From the NCBI GenBank assembly GCA_958496175.1, contig OY292276.1:20292001-20356000 (forward strand): a stretch of 64,000 bases of DNA. Reading direction: 5' to 3'. The position numbers were made by a program, and so were the translations under genes. Shown here piece after piece: positions 32,640 through 45,450 of this stretch. Under the pieces are notes generated by a model. That model did no database searches, was not told the origin of the DNA, and saw nothing but the letters and a program-made list of their open reading frames with translations. Within the stretch, counting starts at the first letter, position 1. Each line of letters starts with the position of its first letter. The DNA is from Sisyra terminalis (Eukaryota > Arthropoda > Insecta > Neuroptera > Sisyridae).

Positions 32640-34372
32640 TTCTAGTCATAAAGTTATTTCTACTAAATTCTTGATTTTTGGGTCCTACTAGTTGAGTAGT
32701 ACTGATACTACTGGTAAGTTTGCAATGAATCGGTTCACCAAAGAATATTTATATAACTTGTTTCAGATACCTGTACTAAAACTAAGCATTCCTTTGATTT
32801 ATTGGAGGATTTAAGAAGACAAGATTAGTATTATTCATATAACTTTAATACTAAAATTTAAGTTTGCTCAAAACGGTTTTTTTTTAAATGAATTCTTCCA
32901 TACATTTGTTCCGATATTTTTAGTTTTTTAATTAAACTGTTTTTATGAAAATTTCTTCAAATTTCATTTAAAAAAACCGTATGAAAATGTTGCGGTCTAC
33001 TTGTCACGTAATAAATGGATATTAATAAACGACGGCGTTTTCTTTTACATGATATACTGTGTTTATTATTTTTAACGTTTTTAAACTTATGTGAAAAATA
33101 TTTTTAGAAATCATCTACATTAGCTAGGTCGTAGGATACGTCAAAAGTACATAAAAACTAAATAGATTTCTATTTTACAGAAAAATAAGTAATTAACTTT
33201 AAGAAAAATTGTTTATTAACATGAAAAGCATTTCCTTTGATGTAGTAGATAATGGAAAATGATTTAGTAAATATTAAAACAATGTTACTACTATTGCCTT
33301 ACTTACCTTGAAAATTACGGAATTAATTTTATTAAAGGTAACTTTTTTCTTTTCCTATAAAAATCCTTAAGTTCTTTAAGAGCGACTTATTCATTTTCTT
33401 TTGCTAAATTTATCAAATTAAAACGCTGATAATTTTTGAATAATATAGTCGATTTTGATATTCTCAGTTCTTCAATGGTACCTTAAAAATTATGGAATTA
33501 GTTTATCTCTTGGATAGTTATTACTCAAAATTTTTTTCGCAACGGAAGGAAATGTATCTGATAAGGTTTGCAAAAGGTCAGTTCGTGTTTAATAAGTGAT
33601 AGATATCTCTTTTGAATGACCCAAGGGTTATTAAACACCACACCGTCACCCAGTGTTCAGCTTTGTTAAGGTTTATCTACGAAGAAAAAATATTTAATAC
33701 TTTTTAAATACACTTTATTAGAATCTTTTTATATAAATACTGAAATTATATTAATATCACAAAATCTACACTAACAACTAGAATATTTTAGCGTTTCACA
33801 AACAAATCAAACGCTTTGTGGAAGTAATTAATTAAATACTTTTATATTTTTACATAACAAAACTAAATCTAATAATAAATATATTTTATACAATTTATTG
33901 AAATTCAGAAGCATAACGATATAAAAATGACTGAGTAGTATAACCATAGAAAATAGTTGAAAAATTTCGACAAATAGGACGATAGAAGTTTAACTGTTTT
34001 CAATTTGAATATTTTAATAATTAATAAAAGCATTTTATTTTGAATTTTGAAAGAAAGATGTTTGTTGTTCAAAAATAAAGTATAGTGGTTTGAAGTATTG
34101 GCTATTCCACTTAATATTCAGTGATTATTCACGCAATTCACTCACTCATTTTTATAGGACATAGTCAATTTATTCTACCTTGATCAGAAATATTAGTAAT
34201 ACAAGTTTACATTCTTTGTGTACAATGAATTATAAATTAAGAATGCCAATAAATCCAAAGGCTACAAGTATTCCATCAAAACTCAATTGTTTGTATTACA
34301 TAAATGTGTTTTGAATTGCTGTTGAGAATCTTTTAAGTGCCACGATTATTATCCTTTTTCACCGGTGAATGT

Positions 34373-34378
34373 TTTATT
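34373..34378 (-). terminator. Polyadenylation signal of the tail-anchored protein gene
   Basis: AATAAA on the minus strand, about 215 bases after the stop codon at 34594. Confidence 0.4.
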
Positions 34379-34593
34379 ATAATCATTGCCAAGACTAACA
34401 AGTCGCTAAATAAAAGAAGTCTTGTTTCAAAAGATAGTTCGCATTAGAAAATTTTCTTTGATTGATTTCAGTCTCTTCGATTATTATTCGTATTGTTCTC
34501 AGTATTCATGTGATTGACTCGTACCAACAGCACTGCTGCGAGAAGTACATTTTAAAGTTATGGCAGCAAATATTTTTCACTGCCTTGTAAGTT

Positions 34594-34884
34594 TCAACTT
34601 ATTATGAGATATGGTAGAAGAACCGTAAATGCCACACAAACTAAACATGTCACTCCCATAACTAAAGGATGAGTTCCTCCTTCTTCAGTGTAATCAATAT
34701 ACGTTATTTCACGTTCATAATCCTGTCGATGAAATTCATGTACATCCACGTCACAACGAAATTTCACTCGGGATTTTTCTGAATCTTGTCTCCAAAATAA
34801 GTGGCCAGAATCACGACGATCAAGTCGCCACTTCGGTTCTTGAACCGTAAACGAATCCACAACCAAAGCAGTTTTCATTTCCAT
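34594..34884 (-). CDS. Small tail-anchored membrane protein with an RVKF motif
   Basis: The minus-strand frame has 96 codons and a stop. TTTTTTTCAG (acceptor, exon begins at 34891) lies just before the ATG at 34884, so a 5' untranslated exon upstream is likely; the frame is also open back to the acceptor, so the ATG is the probable but not certain start. Residues 1-70 are charged and soluble (KWRLDRRDSGHLFWRQDSEK, HRQDYEREITYIDY). Residues 73-94 form one hydrophobic span ending two residues from the C-terminus, the layout of a tail-anchored protein. RVKF at 39-42 fits the protein phosphatase 1 docking pattern RVxF. I do not recognise the family. Composition is clearly coding compared with the AT-rich surroundings. 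Confidence 0.7.
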   Translation of the reverse strand: MEMKTALVVDSFTVQEPKWRLDRRDSGHLFWRQDSEKSRVKFRCDVDVHEFHRQDYEREITYIDYTEEGGTHPLVMGVTCLVCVAFTVLLPYLIIS

Positions 34885-35284
34885 ATTGCCTCTGAAAAAA
34901 ATAAATAAATCACATTAGCTTTTCATACTCATAACACCCACATAAAAATGAAACAATAAATAAAAATGAAAAGTGAGTAGTTATTGGTTACTATGTTTTC
35001 CAGATATTTAAGTATAAAAAATTTCATTCCTTAATTCTTTTGGTTTTAAATTTCATTACAATTGTTTTATTAAAGGAATAGAACCAGGGTCGTAAAACTT
35101 TTTTAATCCTTGACGCCTACATGATTTTTGGAAATCCTTTGTTGGTTCTCATAAAAGATTTTCGGAAAAGAAATTGATATTAAGTAAATTATAAAACCAT
35201 TCAAAATATTACATACGTGGATAGGTATGTGTTATTTTTATATTAAGTACTGTTTTCCTTCGATTCCCAATCGATCCTCTAGAT

Positions 35285-35496
35285 TAGCGGTTCTTAACCT
35301 TGTTGGAGGTACTGATTCCCACCAATTTCATATGCCCATTCATTGCACCCTTCTTAGTTGGAAAAATAAAATATGATTTTTTTAAATTCCAAACATTGGA
35401 TATATTTGTACATTGATGTACAAAATGAACCAGACAATTAAAATGAGATATTCGCCGAACCCTTGGGTTCAATCGAACCCAAGTTAAGAACCACTG
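35285..35496. mobile_element. hAT-type miniature element with perfect 8-bp target duplication
   Basis: The left end is TAGCGGTTCTTAACCTTGTT and the reverse-complemented right end is CAGTGGTTCTTAACTTGGGT, the widespread CAGTGGTTCTTAACC hAT-type terminus. CTCTAGAT flanks both sides (35277-35284 and 35497-35504), an exact match. A 62-codon minus-strand frame inside it has no transposase motif. Confidence 0.88.
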
Positions 35497-36995
35497 CTCT
35501 AGATTAAATGACTCCCCAGTTGCGTTAAAACAACCCTAAGGTGTCTACATCGACCACATTAGTGATCCATGAAATAAAGAATAAAGAAAAGATCAAACTA
35601 AAATTTGAATATTTAAAAATAGTATTTTCTTAAAATAAAGTGAAGAGTAGTTTTTACAATTAATAATCTGGTGGTTGAATGTTTTTAATGTGCTAAAGCG
35701 AAATGAATTTGACAACAGTGGCCTTACTGAACATCGTTGATACAAAAGGATATCGGATATCATACACTACCGAAAATAATATGAAATTTTGTATTTAAAA
35801 TAACTAATTAATATCCCCCTGCATTTTTTATGGTTTTAATAATTTCAACTTAAATTTAGTTATATTCCCCAAAAGCAATCTATAAAAAAAAAACTTTTGA
35901 AACGAGTCGTAATAAAGAAGAAATTGAGTCTCATAAGACATATATTATTATCCATTAATTTATTATGACTCGGAAATAAATAAAATACTTATCAATGTTA
36001 AATCTATAGAGTTTAGTATTATGCTTCCAATTTAATTATTAAGGGTAACTTAGTGTACTAAGTAATTTGAGAGTAGTATTGTGTAGAAGTAAAAAAATTG
36101 CTATACGAAAAATATGGGCTAGGCATACCTTTGTAGACATACCTTTTAAGAATTCCTTTTTTGTTTATCAACTGCGCGTCATTACTTTTGACCAAATCAA
36201 AAGTGTATTTACTAGAAAATTTGAAAAAAATCTTTAGCGCTGTATCCGATTTTTTGAACGAAAAATTTAGGATTAAAAAATTAGATTTAGCAACGAAAAT
36301 TTCGTTAAATGGTAACATGTGTTTTTGGTTTATTCATTAAAAATCTTAAAAATATTACGAGGCAATCATTTATCAATTTTTTTGCCAACTAAAATGCACC
36401 CTAATATATTGTACTGCAAAAATACAAACGATGCCACTGAAAACTGAACGCTTTTTTATTCACTTTGTTATATACCTTAAAATCATAGATCTTAATTTTG
36501 CGGTAAAATTTCATAAGTAAAACACTTCAAAAATTTTAATGCAATTAATGCATCCATTTCTGAAAAACTTAAATCTAAGTTTAATACCAATTATTTATAA
36601 GATAGTATAAAATCTTAAATTTAAATTGGGTACCTTGTATTCTAAATGATAACCAAAATTCTACATTTATAGATTGTTTTTGGAGCAATATTTATTTTAC
36701 CTTATGATCCTGTTTTAAAAGATTTTTTAGCATTAAGTAAAACTACATAAAACCTATCATTATGTTATAATTCCGATCAAAATAAAATTGGATTCAGCAT
36801 TGCATATTTTTTAGGAATAAAGTTGATACATCTTTTAGATACTTTAAGTTTGATCAAAATCAATTATGCACTATCAATTTAGAAAGAAGTATCCATTTCG
36901 AAGGTCTTAGATCGAAGAAGACTGCGGATATAATATACCTGTTGTTCAACCTTTATATTGCTTTATATTTAGGGAATATTTTAATTTTAATTATA

Positions 36996-37209
36996 TAGTG
37001 GTTCTCAAAGTTGACTGAGCTCCGATTCATGTAACAAAAATTTCCAATCTTGGGACCTTTCCTGAACTTAAGTTTACTTAATTAATTTCTTAGGAATCAT
37101 AAATATCTGATTAAAATATAAAATTTATCATTTTCTATTTTTTTATTCATTTCTTATACAGTGACAAATCATCCATTAGGGGTCGCGACCCATGGCCAGG
37201 GAAATACTG
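36996..37209. mobile_element. Candidate hAT-like miniature element, diverged
   Basis: The left end TAGTGGTTCTCAAAGTTGAC resembles the CAGTGGTTCTCAAAGT terminus of hAT families. The right part contains GGGGTCGCGACCCATGG and ends ATACTG. The ends are diverged and the flanks do not give a clean 8-bp duplication. Confidence 0.4.
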
Positions 37210-39786
37210 ATATATTCATTATATTCTCTCTTTGCAAAAAAAGGAAGCATTATGTAGTGTTTTTTATTAAAAGATACTAGTTTACCTAGGATAGTCAGGC
37301 TAACTTCAGAACTAATAATGTTTTCTGGTAATACCTGTAATAATCTATCTTCTATAAACGGATTTTATTTTATTTTTTAAGTTTTGCGAATGGTTCACGT
37401 TTATTCAAAATAAATAGAAAAACGTTACTGGAAATTGTTCAATAATGCAAATATGCTTTTAAGACAGGACAATAATTTTGAAAATATTAACGCATTGTAC
37501 CTATAAATGTTAAATTCAAAAGACCGATTGAAGAAAATTGTTTATATTGTTATGGTATTATTATGAATATTATGTACTTAAAATTTGTATATATTTTTAT
37601 TTAACATACAACTAGAAATCGTATATTCGTATTAATATTTTAACTTCTATAAATTGGTATGAAACAAAATTTACTTAGCAATTATTTTAATTTTGATTCA
37701 ATTTTGCATGAGTTCGATGTCCTCAGTATAATAAGGAAAATTGACTGGTACCTCATTTACCTTAATTGGATTTGTTTAAAAGTTTCAACGAAATGAATGT
37801 TTACATTAATGAATAAAATAATAATGAGTAGAAAATGTATTTACATGAATGGTATGTAGAGCGTTTTGAAACGTAAAATTTCAGGATGGATTTGTGAATT
37901 TGTTTTGATTAAATTGCTAAATATTTTTTTTCATAAACTGAATTTTTTTCGCCAAGTGATGTTTTATTTGAAGAAAAATGTGGTTTAATTACTTACATTT
38001 TAAATTAAATTTAAATCCAAGAAATGCGTGTTAAATGCTTCACAAGAATAACAAAATATTATGTTTTATAATGTTTTTTATGAATCACAACAATGATCTT
38101 TCACTCATGATAGGTGTACAACAACTAACTTTTCCCAAACCACTTGCTTGAATATAATATAATCATTTGAGGAATGCGATAGCGAACGGACTAAAGTTGT
38201 TCTTTGATTTGTTTCATATCACCGTCACATGTGGTCGTGTGTACACGAGAGATAGGGAAATGACATACTAATACGAAATGAAGACTTGACTTATTTTCTT
38301 CCATTTCTTTTATTTTTTTTCCTATTCTTCTATATATATTTTTTCTTCATATCTTCAATCAAAGATAAACATTAAAATAGATTACACAACAATGAGTCGC
38401 TGTTTGAATTTGCATTTTTCATTCCTGAATAAATGTGAAACTAATTTCTGAATGAAAATTCAGTGTCTGCTCTTTTATTTAGTTTTAAGATTTGAAATAG
38501 TTAACCTTGATTCTATTAATATAAGTATATTTCAGAAATTCATGAAATTAGTTTATCAATTTCTTTTAAAATTATTTATAGAATTAAAAACCATCTCGAA
38601 TCATATTTGTTATAATGATCCAATTAAACTTCAATTCAGTTCATGCATAACCAAAACTTTTAAAAGGCAATTCTTATTGGATAAATTATTCAACTCGAAA
38701 ATCACTTTATCATTTTTCTTTATGCTTATTAAAGCAAAAATAAAAAACCGAAGAAACGCAATTTATCAAAATGAAATACTGTATACATCTTCCACAAGTA
38801 TATAGTTTTTAAGTTTTAATAACTTAAAGTTTTAAGTTTTTTAAGTTTAAGTATATAGTTTTTAAGAAAATTTGCTCATCATCTATTTTATTGGGAATTA
38901 TAATTTCTCAAGTGAAATGAATTTCACTCATATGGAAAGTATAAATGTAAGTTGTGGTGTTTGAATCATTCTTATTTATATGCCAACTGATTGACAATTA
39001 TCAGAAAATTTATTGATTTTCTTTGTCTGAAAAAAACTTTTCCATCAAAACATAAAAATAAATATTTTAATTAAAGACACTGAAAAATGTTTTCTTTCAC
39101 ATATTTGGATGTATACAAAGATGAATTTATAAAAAACATAGTTTTTCGATAAGTTTCTTGAAATCCGTAATAATAAGTAATTTATTATTTCAAATTTGCC
39201 AATAAAATGGTTTATTAAACATCAAATATATTTTTTTTTTAATTAAGATTTTCTCAGAAAAAGGAAACTGTTTAGGTCCTTTGAATTCCGTAGACCGAAT
39301 TCGACCGATTGAATTGAATATTGACACTCGTTAAGTAACGAACTTTCATTAAAATTATAAATTAAAGATATTTTTAAAGGATTCAATGACCAATCCGATT
39401 AGTCAAGATTGCTCTACGAAATTCAACGTCATACGGTGAAGCCAAACTAGAAATTCAACGAACCTCTTTTTTTGAGCTCTTGTTTTAAAATAATTTTTTG
39501 TTTGTTAATGACTCCAGGGATTTTCATAGTTCAGTTATGTTAGAGACAAAATCTTATGCCTTATGAGATATGAATCCAAAATGCACTAATTAGTTGCCGA
39601 TGTTTATTACACTAAAATATAACTATTTTAATTAAATGTAAGATAAAAAAGAAAGAAGCGTAATCTTTAATTTCGCAGAAATAGTAGTTCTCGTATGAGA
39701 AATTATTTCGAGTGGATGAAAAATTGGAAACTATCTACTTTCAACAAAACTATACTTCTTGATGTTTCCTGAAAATTTTTAAACGA
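37210..39786. other. Spacer, no supported gene
   Basis: There is a GC-richer patch at 38150-38260 (TCACCGTCACATGTGGTCGT) without a coding frame. It could be regulatory, but I have no motif to support that. The 117-codon frame at 38452-38805 is AT-driven with no domain. Confidence 0.4.
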
Positions 39787-40285
39787 CAGTGCTACCTCAA
39801 GATTCAAGATACGAGAGCTCTAACATACGAAATATTTGAGACACATAAAAACTATTCATTTGAGCACATGATCCACTAGTTTACTGAGTTTACTGCACTT
39901 CGTGCCTCTGGAATTATCCCACGTTTACCCTTAGTGAGCTTGTTTACCACCGTTAAAGCATCTTTGCTAAATTTTTTTAGGGTTTTATGTTTTTTGTATA
40001 TTTACTCTTTTTAATCATGTATATTATAAACAGTAGTGTTTAAAATGTATGTAAGTTGCATTTAAGTCACTAAAATACAAATACACTTTATAAACCAGTT
40101 TATTTTTTTACAATCTCTCTTTTATTATGTTTTTATACAATGTTTATCTTTGGTAAATATTTTTTTTTATTCAGAAACACACCACAATAACAACTGGAGT
40201 GGCATTTTGGGGGCTGGGACGGTTTGATGGATTTTAAATTAACTTCAATGGGGAAAATTTCTTTGAGTATCTCGAGGTATCATTG
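39787..40285. mobile_element. Tigger/pogo-like miniature element, ~500 bp
   Basis: The left end is CAGTGCTACCTCAAGATTCA followed by AGATACGAGAGC. The reverse-complemented right end is CAATGATACCTCGAGATACT. These match the CAGTGxTACCTCGAxATACGA termini of Tigger-like elements. A TA follows the right end; the left flank is GA, probably mutated. The interior GGCTGGGACGGTTTGATGG and CAATGGGGAAAATTTC blocks also fit that family. It is non-coding. Confidence 0.6.
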
Positions 40286-40431
40286 TATTTTATGTACTTT
40301 CATACATGGAGGTCAATTTCGAAAGACATTTTATTAGATTTAACAAGTTTTAAGATATGGATTTTCTTGAAAAGTCAACTTTGGATTTTTCACCCGATTA
40401 CAAACTTTTTATAAAAATTTTTCATGTTTTG

Positions 40432-40938
40432 GAGAATCTACGATTCTTCCGGCGCCACGATTTTAAGACGTATTCATATAGATCTTCACGAAATTTACGA
40501 GAAATCTATACTTTAAACTTCACTTTAGACGGATTTCTCAAGATTTCTTATGAAAAAAAGGTAAATCCTTACAACCACAGTTACATCAATTTATTGTGTG
40601 CAAATGTTTATTTAATTATGGCCTGATTTAATCATGAATGAAATTAAAAACAAAATTGAAAATGCAATGTTGGCTATACCAATATTGATGTTGCTGAAAT
40701 GGATATGAGCCGTAAACATTTACTTTTAGGCTTCGCCCTTGAACCCCTTACCTTTTTTCATGAATGGCTTAAGAAATTCATCCATAAAAGAGGGGAAAAA
40801 TGTTTTTTTCAATTTTAAGTATCGATATCTGGTAAAATAAACGAGATATCGAAAAATTTGATTCTTCATTTTCATTTGATTTCGTCGAGATCTAGAAGAA
40901 TCCGTTGCCAAATCGTGGCACCAGAAAAATTGTGGTTT
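40432..40938. mobile_element. Second copy of the MIC19-intron fold-back family
   Basis: The left arm CTACGATTCTTCCGGCGCCA continues into CATATAGATCTTCACGAAAT and TATGAAAAAAAGGTAAA..TTACAACC. The right arm is its inverted copy, ending TGGCACCAGAAAAATTG. The internal block (AAATTAAAAACAAAATTGAA, GGCTTCGCCCTTGAACCCCT) matches 22085-22200. It has the same orientation as the copy at 21795-22412. Confidence 0.7.
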
Positions 40939-42351
40939 TTTCCTTGATTTAGTTTTGGAAGCTAAAATAAGTGATTATTTGCGAAATAAAAACTACTAGA
41001 AATTTGTCATTTGAGCAATTGATGTGTCCTCGAATAAATTAAAAAACAAGTAATGAACAATCTTGAAATCTAAGAAATTTCAATCAATACTTTTATGCGA
41101 AACGTAATCGACCTGGTAACAACTAAAACTGATTATACTATGTTATAATATAACTGTTTATTATTTAAATATAAACAAAATGATGAAGAAAAACTTCCGA
41201 GAATCGAATTTGTAGATTTGCGTGTTACATTTTACGATAAAAGTGCTTAAACAAAATACTAACCACATATCGTATGTTGAAGATTAAAATGGGTAAGGAT
41301 ATAAACATATTATATTTTGTAATCTATTTCTTAAAAAAATGTTTAATGTTTCTTAAACTTTACACTGATAAAAGAAATATAAATTGATTTTTTATTTTAT
41401 TGCTCTTCATTATTATCAGTGTTTGTTTTATTTTTTTACTAAGACTACCTCAAATTACCAATAGATTGTTTTAAGTGGAATAAGATATACAGGGCTTATT
41501 TAATCAGGGCATTCATTTTTACCAATTTCAAACAATTCTAATTTTAAAACGTTATAATGTTTTTGTGCTAAATTTATCCTAATTTGTATAGAAAAAATAG
41601 AGAATACTGCATTGATATATTTAATCTATTTAAACTTTTATTATCTGTGTATGGACAAAATTTAAATTACAGAGAAAATAATAATTTATACGTATTGTTC
41701 AAGTTAACTTTAGTATACAATAAGATCTGCACATATATTGTAATAAATTCGATAAGTATTGAATTGTGAAAATTCAAGTTTAAAGATTTTTTGCAAGCAG
41801 CAAAACTGTCAGCACATTTTTTTTTTGAAGAATTAAAGCATTAAACTTCTGTCATTGCATTGTAATCAAATGCGCGTGTATTTTATGATCTCATTTCTGT
41901 TAGCATTTAAATGGAAGTAAGTAATGATAAACTATAAACTTTGACTTTGGACATTAAAATAATTTTGTAAATTAACAAAGGCTCAAAATTATCATTTAAA
42001 GATAACTATTTTTAACTCAAATAACTGTATATCAGTTAAAAATTGTTATTGTTCAAAAAACATATTTTTAAATAATCATGCTAAAAAGAATCGATTTTGA
42101 ATGATAGATAATTGTTTTTTATTTTAAGTTTCAATTAAGTTTTTCGTTTTATAATTGGAACTAACGGTACGCGTCATCATCTTTGGTAGATTGGTTTTTC
42201 TCATATATTTAATCAAAATTTATCATACAAAAAAAATCAATTCTAAATCAAGTTTTGAGTAAAGTATTTTTTGTTATTACTGTTATGTATTTTGTTAGTT
42301 TGACAATCCGAAGTCTTACATAATATAAAATTTACGTAAGTAAATATATCG
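40939..42351. other. AT-rich spacer
   Basis: I see no gene or clear repeat. The 61-codon frame at 41584-41769 is AT-driven. Confidence 0.5.
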
Positions 42352-42401
42352 TCGGCTTACAGTGTTAACCTACCAAGTCCATTTTAACAGTTTTTACAAG
42401 A
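42352..42401 (-). mobile_element. Fragment of the 761-970 miniature element
   Basis: On the minus strand it reads TGTAAAAACTGTTAAAATGG then ACTT, followed by a diverged terminal repeat. This matches the right end of the element at 761-970. The other end is absent. Confidence 0.45.
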
Positions 42402-42520
42402 GAACTATAAAAGTGAATAAGTAAGATTTGTTTTCTTACGTTTAAAAATAATTTTGGTTAGATTAAAACGTAAGTTGAACATTAGCAATAATAGTTTTAA
42501 TGAGCCAAATCTAGGATTAG

Positions 42521-42640
42521 TCTACTGGTGGTAGAGTGGTCAAGGTGACCACTCCTAAACTGGTAGGTATTGGGTTCGATCCTTGATTCGAGCAATTTTT
42601 CGATATTTCTCAATATGGATTTTAGAACTTTAAGAAAAGC
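42521..42640 (+). mobile_element. tRNA-derived SINE, diverged copy
   Basis: The head reads TCTACTGGTGGTAGAGTGGT then CAAGGTGACC, a box-A-like segment. The B box GGTTCGATCC follows, then TTGATTCGAGCAATTTTTCG, the family's shared body. The 3' boundary is uncertain. Confidence 0.6.
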
Positions 42641-43875
42641 TATTTTTTCAACAATATTTAGTCATAAAAATATTTCCTGCACAATAGTATATCCTGCAGG
42701 AGAATGTGTGAATATCAACTAATACCATTATTTATTGGTTTTAAAATATTAAGTTATGATTTCTATACTGAAAAGATTAATACTATATCTTGTAAATAAA
42801 ACACTTACGATTAGTACAAATTTGATTTTTTTCTAATTATATAAAAATAACGTATTTTTAAAAATTCTTATCAAATTTTGATAGTTGTATAAAGCAGTAA
42901 AATAGATTCGTGTTTGCACCATAGTTCTGCATATAAATAGTACAAGGAAGTTAAATATGTATTTCTTGTAGGTTAATAACATTTAAACAAATAACAGTAA
43001 TCCTTATCTTTTTGGAATAAAAATTCATATCTTCTGTTTAATTATTTCACATGTCAAGCTTTGGATAATAATAGAATCAGGTGTTCTGACAATTTTGGCA
43101 TACCTAACGTAAATATTAAGTAATTATGGGATAAAGTTCAACTAAAATTTTAACAATTTTTCGTATTCTCGGAAAAATTTAACAAGTCTGTTATCCGATT
43201 AGCAAATTTAAATATTCGTAATATATTGTAATTGTAATAGCTGATAGTAAAAATTGAACTTTAGATCTCGTAACACAAGTTCAGTACATTGTTCCTATGA
43301 TAATTTTTGTTGTTGCACATTGTAATTAAGATAGTATAATTAAATAAAATTTAAAATAAAATTATTATAAACCATTGTCCACACATCCTAACGAAATAAG
43401 AGTAGATAAATTTCATGCAAGTTTATTGCTCGATGGAACAAAAGTATTATGTTGATTTAATGTCTGATGATCGTTGCATTATTATTAAGTAAACAGTTTT
43501 TATTTCTACAATTGACTTTATGATGTAAAATGCACTTGTTTCAGGCTAAAAGTTTTTAAATACTGACGATATTGACAATTATCGAACATCGCTATGCAAA
43601 TTATAGGAATGACTTTATACTTTGAATATTAATTTTTTCGAGTTATTTTATGGTATTTATATAACTTCAAATAATTGTTTTATTGATTTACCAAATGAAA
43701 AAAAAATCTATATTTTTTTTATCAATCTGGTAATGATTGAATTATTTTTCAAATGTATTAAAACTTCATTAAATTCGTCTAAAATTTATCATTGATTTGA
43801 TGACAATGAAAACCAGCAAAACAAAAATCGTAGTTGCATTTGTACCTTAACAATTTTATCATATTAAAAAAATCT

Positions 43876-44044
43876 TCTGGAGGCCGAGTGGTCAAGGTGA
43901 TCGATCCAAAATCGATAGGTGTTGGGTTCGATCCTCGATTCGAGCAAATTTTCGATATTTTTCGAATACGAATTTTTATTAACGCTAGAGTCGCTAAAGA
44001 CCGTAGAAGTTATGTAGCGACGGTTAATAACAACTAAAAAAATT
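43876..44044 (+). mobile_element. tRNA-Ser/Leu-like SINE, best-preserved copy
   Basis: The head GGCCGAGTGGTCAAGGTGAT matches the D-arm of class II tRNAs (Ser/Leu), and TTGGGTTCGATCC is the B box. The body continues GATTCGAGCAAATTTTCGAT, TTTTTATTAACGCTAGAGTC and GACGGTTAATAACAACTAAA, ending in a short A-run. A possible weak target duplication is TTATCAT on both sides. It is not a functional tRNA: no acceptor stem pairs across the ends. Confidence 0.75.
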
Positions 44045-45384
44045 ATCATCTTGAACAATAAACCAAAATTAAGTTTGATAGATAAACCTTGATTATACTA
44101 TGAAGATGCATTTTTCTTCAAATCGATGTTTGGTATCGATTTTTTGGTATCAATTTTTTGATTTCGGTTTTGTTGACAATTCAACGTTTAACCATATTAT
44201 TTAAACATTTTTTTTCAAAAGAGTAAAGTTGTTTTAATTTATATTTACATGCACTGTTTACTTTTTCCGTTACATAATTTTTCTTATAAAAATAAAATAA
44301 AACGTATGTTATCTGAACGTGTGTTTTAAGTACGTGAAATTAAAATTAGGTATATTGGACTGAAAACTTTCTCCTGATCGATTAAAATAGTCAACAAACA
44401 TGAGGTCGAAATACTTTTCATTTGGCACGTAAATTTGTCGTAGGTATCTGAAAATTGCGTCTAAATTGAGGTCTTCAGTTCAAGTAACTCCGTATGAAAT
44501 TGTTCGCTATTTATTTTCATGTTATCAGGCAATACCCAAGTTTTACCTTGGTGATTAATATTAATCTTCATTTTTAAACATAATTTGAAACGCAAATATT
44601 GTTGTGAACATTGTTTCATTTTTTCATGCATATCGGTTATGAATTTTTGTCTGCGTATAAGTTTTGTTATGAACTAATACAATTTAATCTATGCCTTACG
44701 AAGAAATTTACATTTTTCTTCGCAGTTCGCAATGTTTTATTTGATAAGTATGTATTTTTCGAGGACACCGCGTTTGGTAAAATTATGCTACTTTTAACTT
44801 CTATATACATTTTTTTTAATTTAATATCTTAAAAAAAGCAATATACGTATTTTTTTCGCAAAATTTCATTTTCAATTTTGATATGCTTAATATGAAAATG
44901 GTGTTTTAATGTCATTTCTTCGAGTCATTCTTACATCAAAGAGAAATTCAAAATTAAATTTTTATATTATATTGAAGTTATTGTTTCACTTAAGTTTCTT
45001 TTTTGATATTTGAGCAAGAAATTAAACTTTATAATTGTAACTATAAAACGTTAAAAAGAACACGTATACTTATTTTTATTCTTTGATACGATCATAAGTT
45101 TTGCCATACATTGTAATACATTAGATTTTGCAATAAATATATTTTTATTGCGCAACTTGATTGAATTTTAAATACAGATTTCATTTCCTATTCATTTCTG
45201 TTTTTTTCCCAATATTAATGTTTTTAGTCAAGGTTAACACCAATGTTATCGTTTATAATTTGGTTTACGAATTATTATAGTTTCCTAAGCTATAATAAAA
45301 GATACTGTATTAACTCCAGTTTGTCAATTATACAGAATATTTTAATTATAAATTGATATTACAATACACTACAATAAAATTATG

Positions 45385-45450
<66 letters not shown>

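Larger units (their letters stand above)
29371..34372. other. Long intron or intergenic DNA with miniature elements
   Basis: No further exon of the gene at 28809 could be supported. The stretch holds a short duplication (30539-30598) and two hAT-type elements (30722-30964, 32441-32639). The remainder is AT-rich with no feature I can name. An 85-codon frame at 31169-31426 looks chance-like. Confidence 0.4.

Noticed and set aside
35284..35472. 62-codon minus-strand frame
   Set aside because: It lies wholly inside an hAT-type miniature element defined by an exact target duplication.
36058..36318. 86-codon minus-strand frame followed by a GTATGT donor-like site
   Set aside because: It was considered as an upstream exon of the tail-anchored protein gene, but no acceptor or homology supports it and the composition is ambiguous.
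38452..38805. 117-codon plus-strand frame
   Set aside because: AT-driven composition (F, L, I, K, N), no domain, no splice or promoter context. A chance frame in AT-rich DNA is likely.
43876..43950. Functional tRNA-Ser or tRNA-Leu gene
   Set aside because: The D-arm and B box are present but no acceptor stem pairs, and the sequence runs on into a repeated SINE body.
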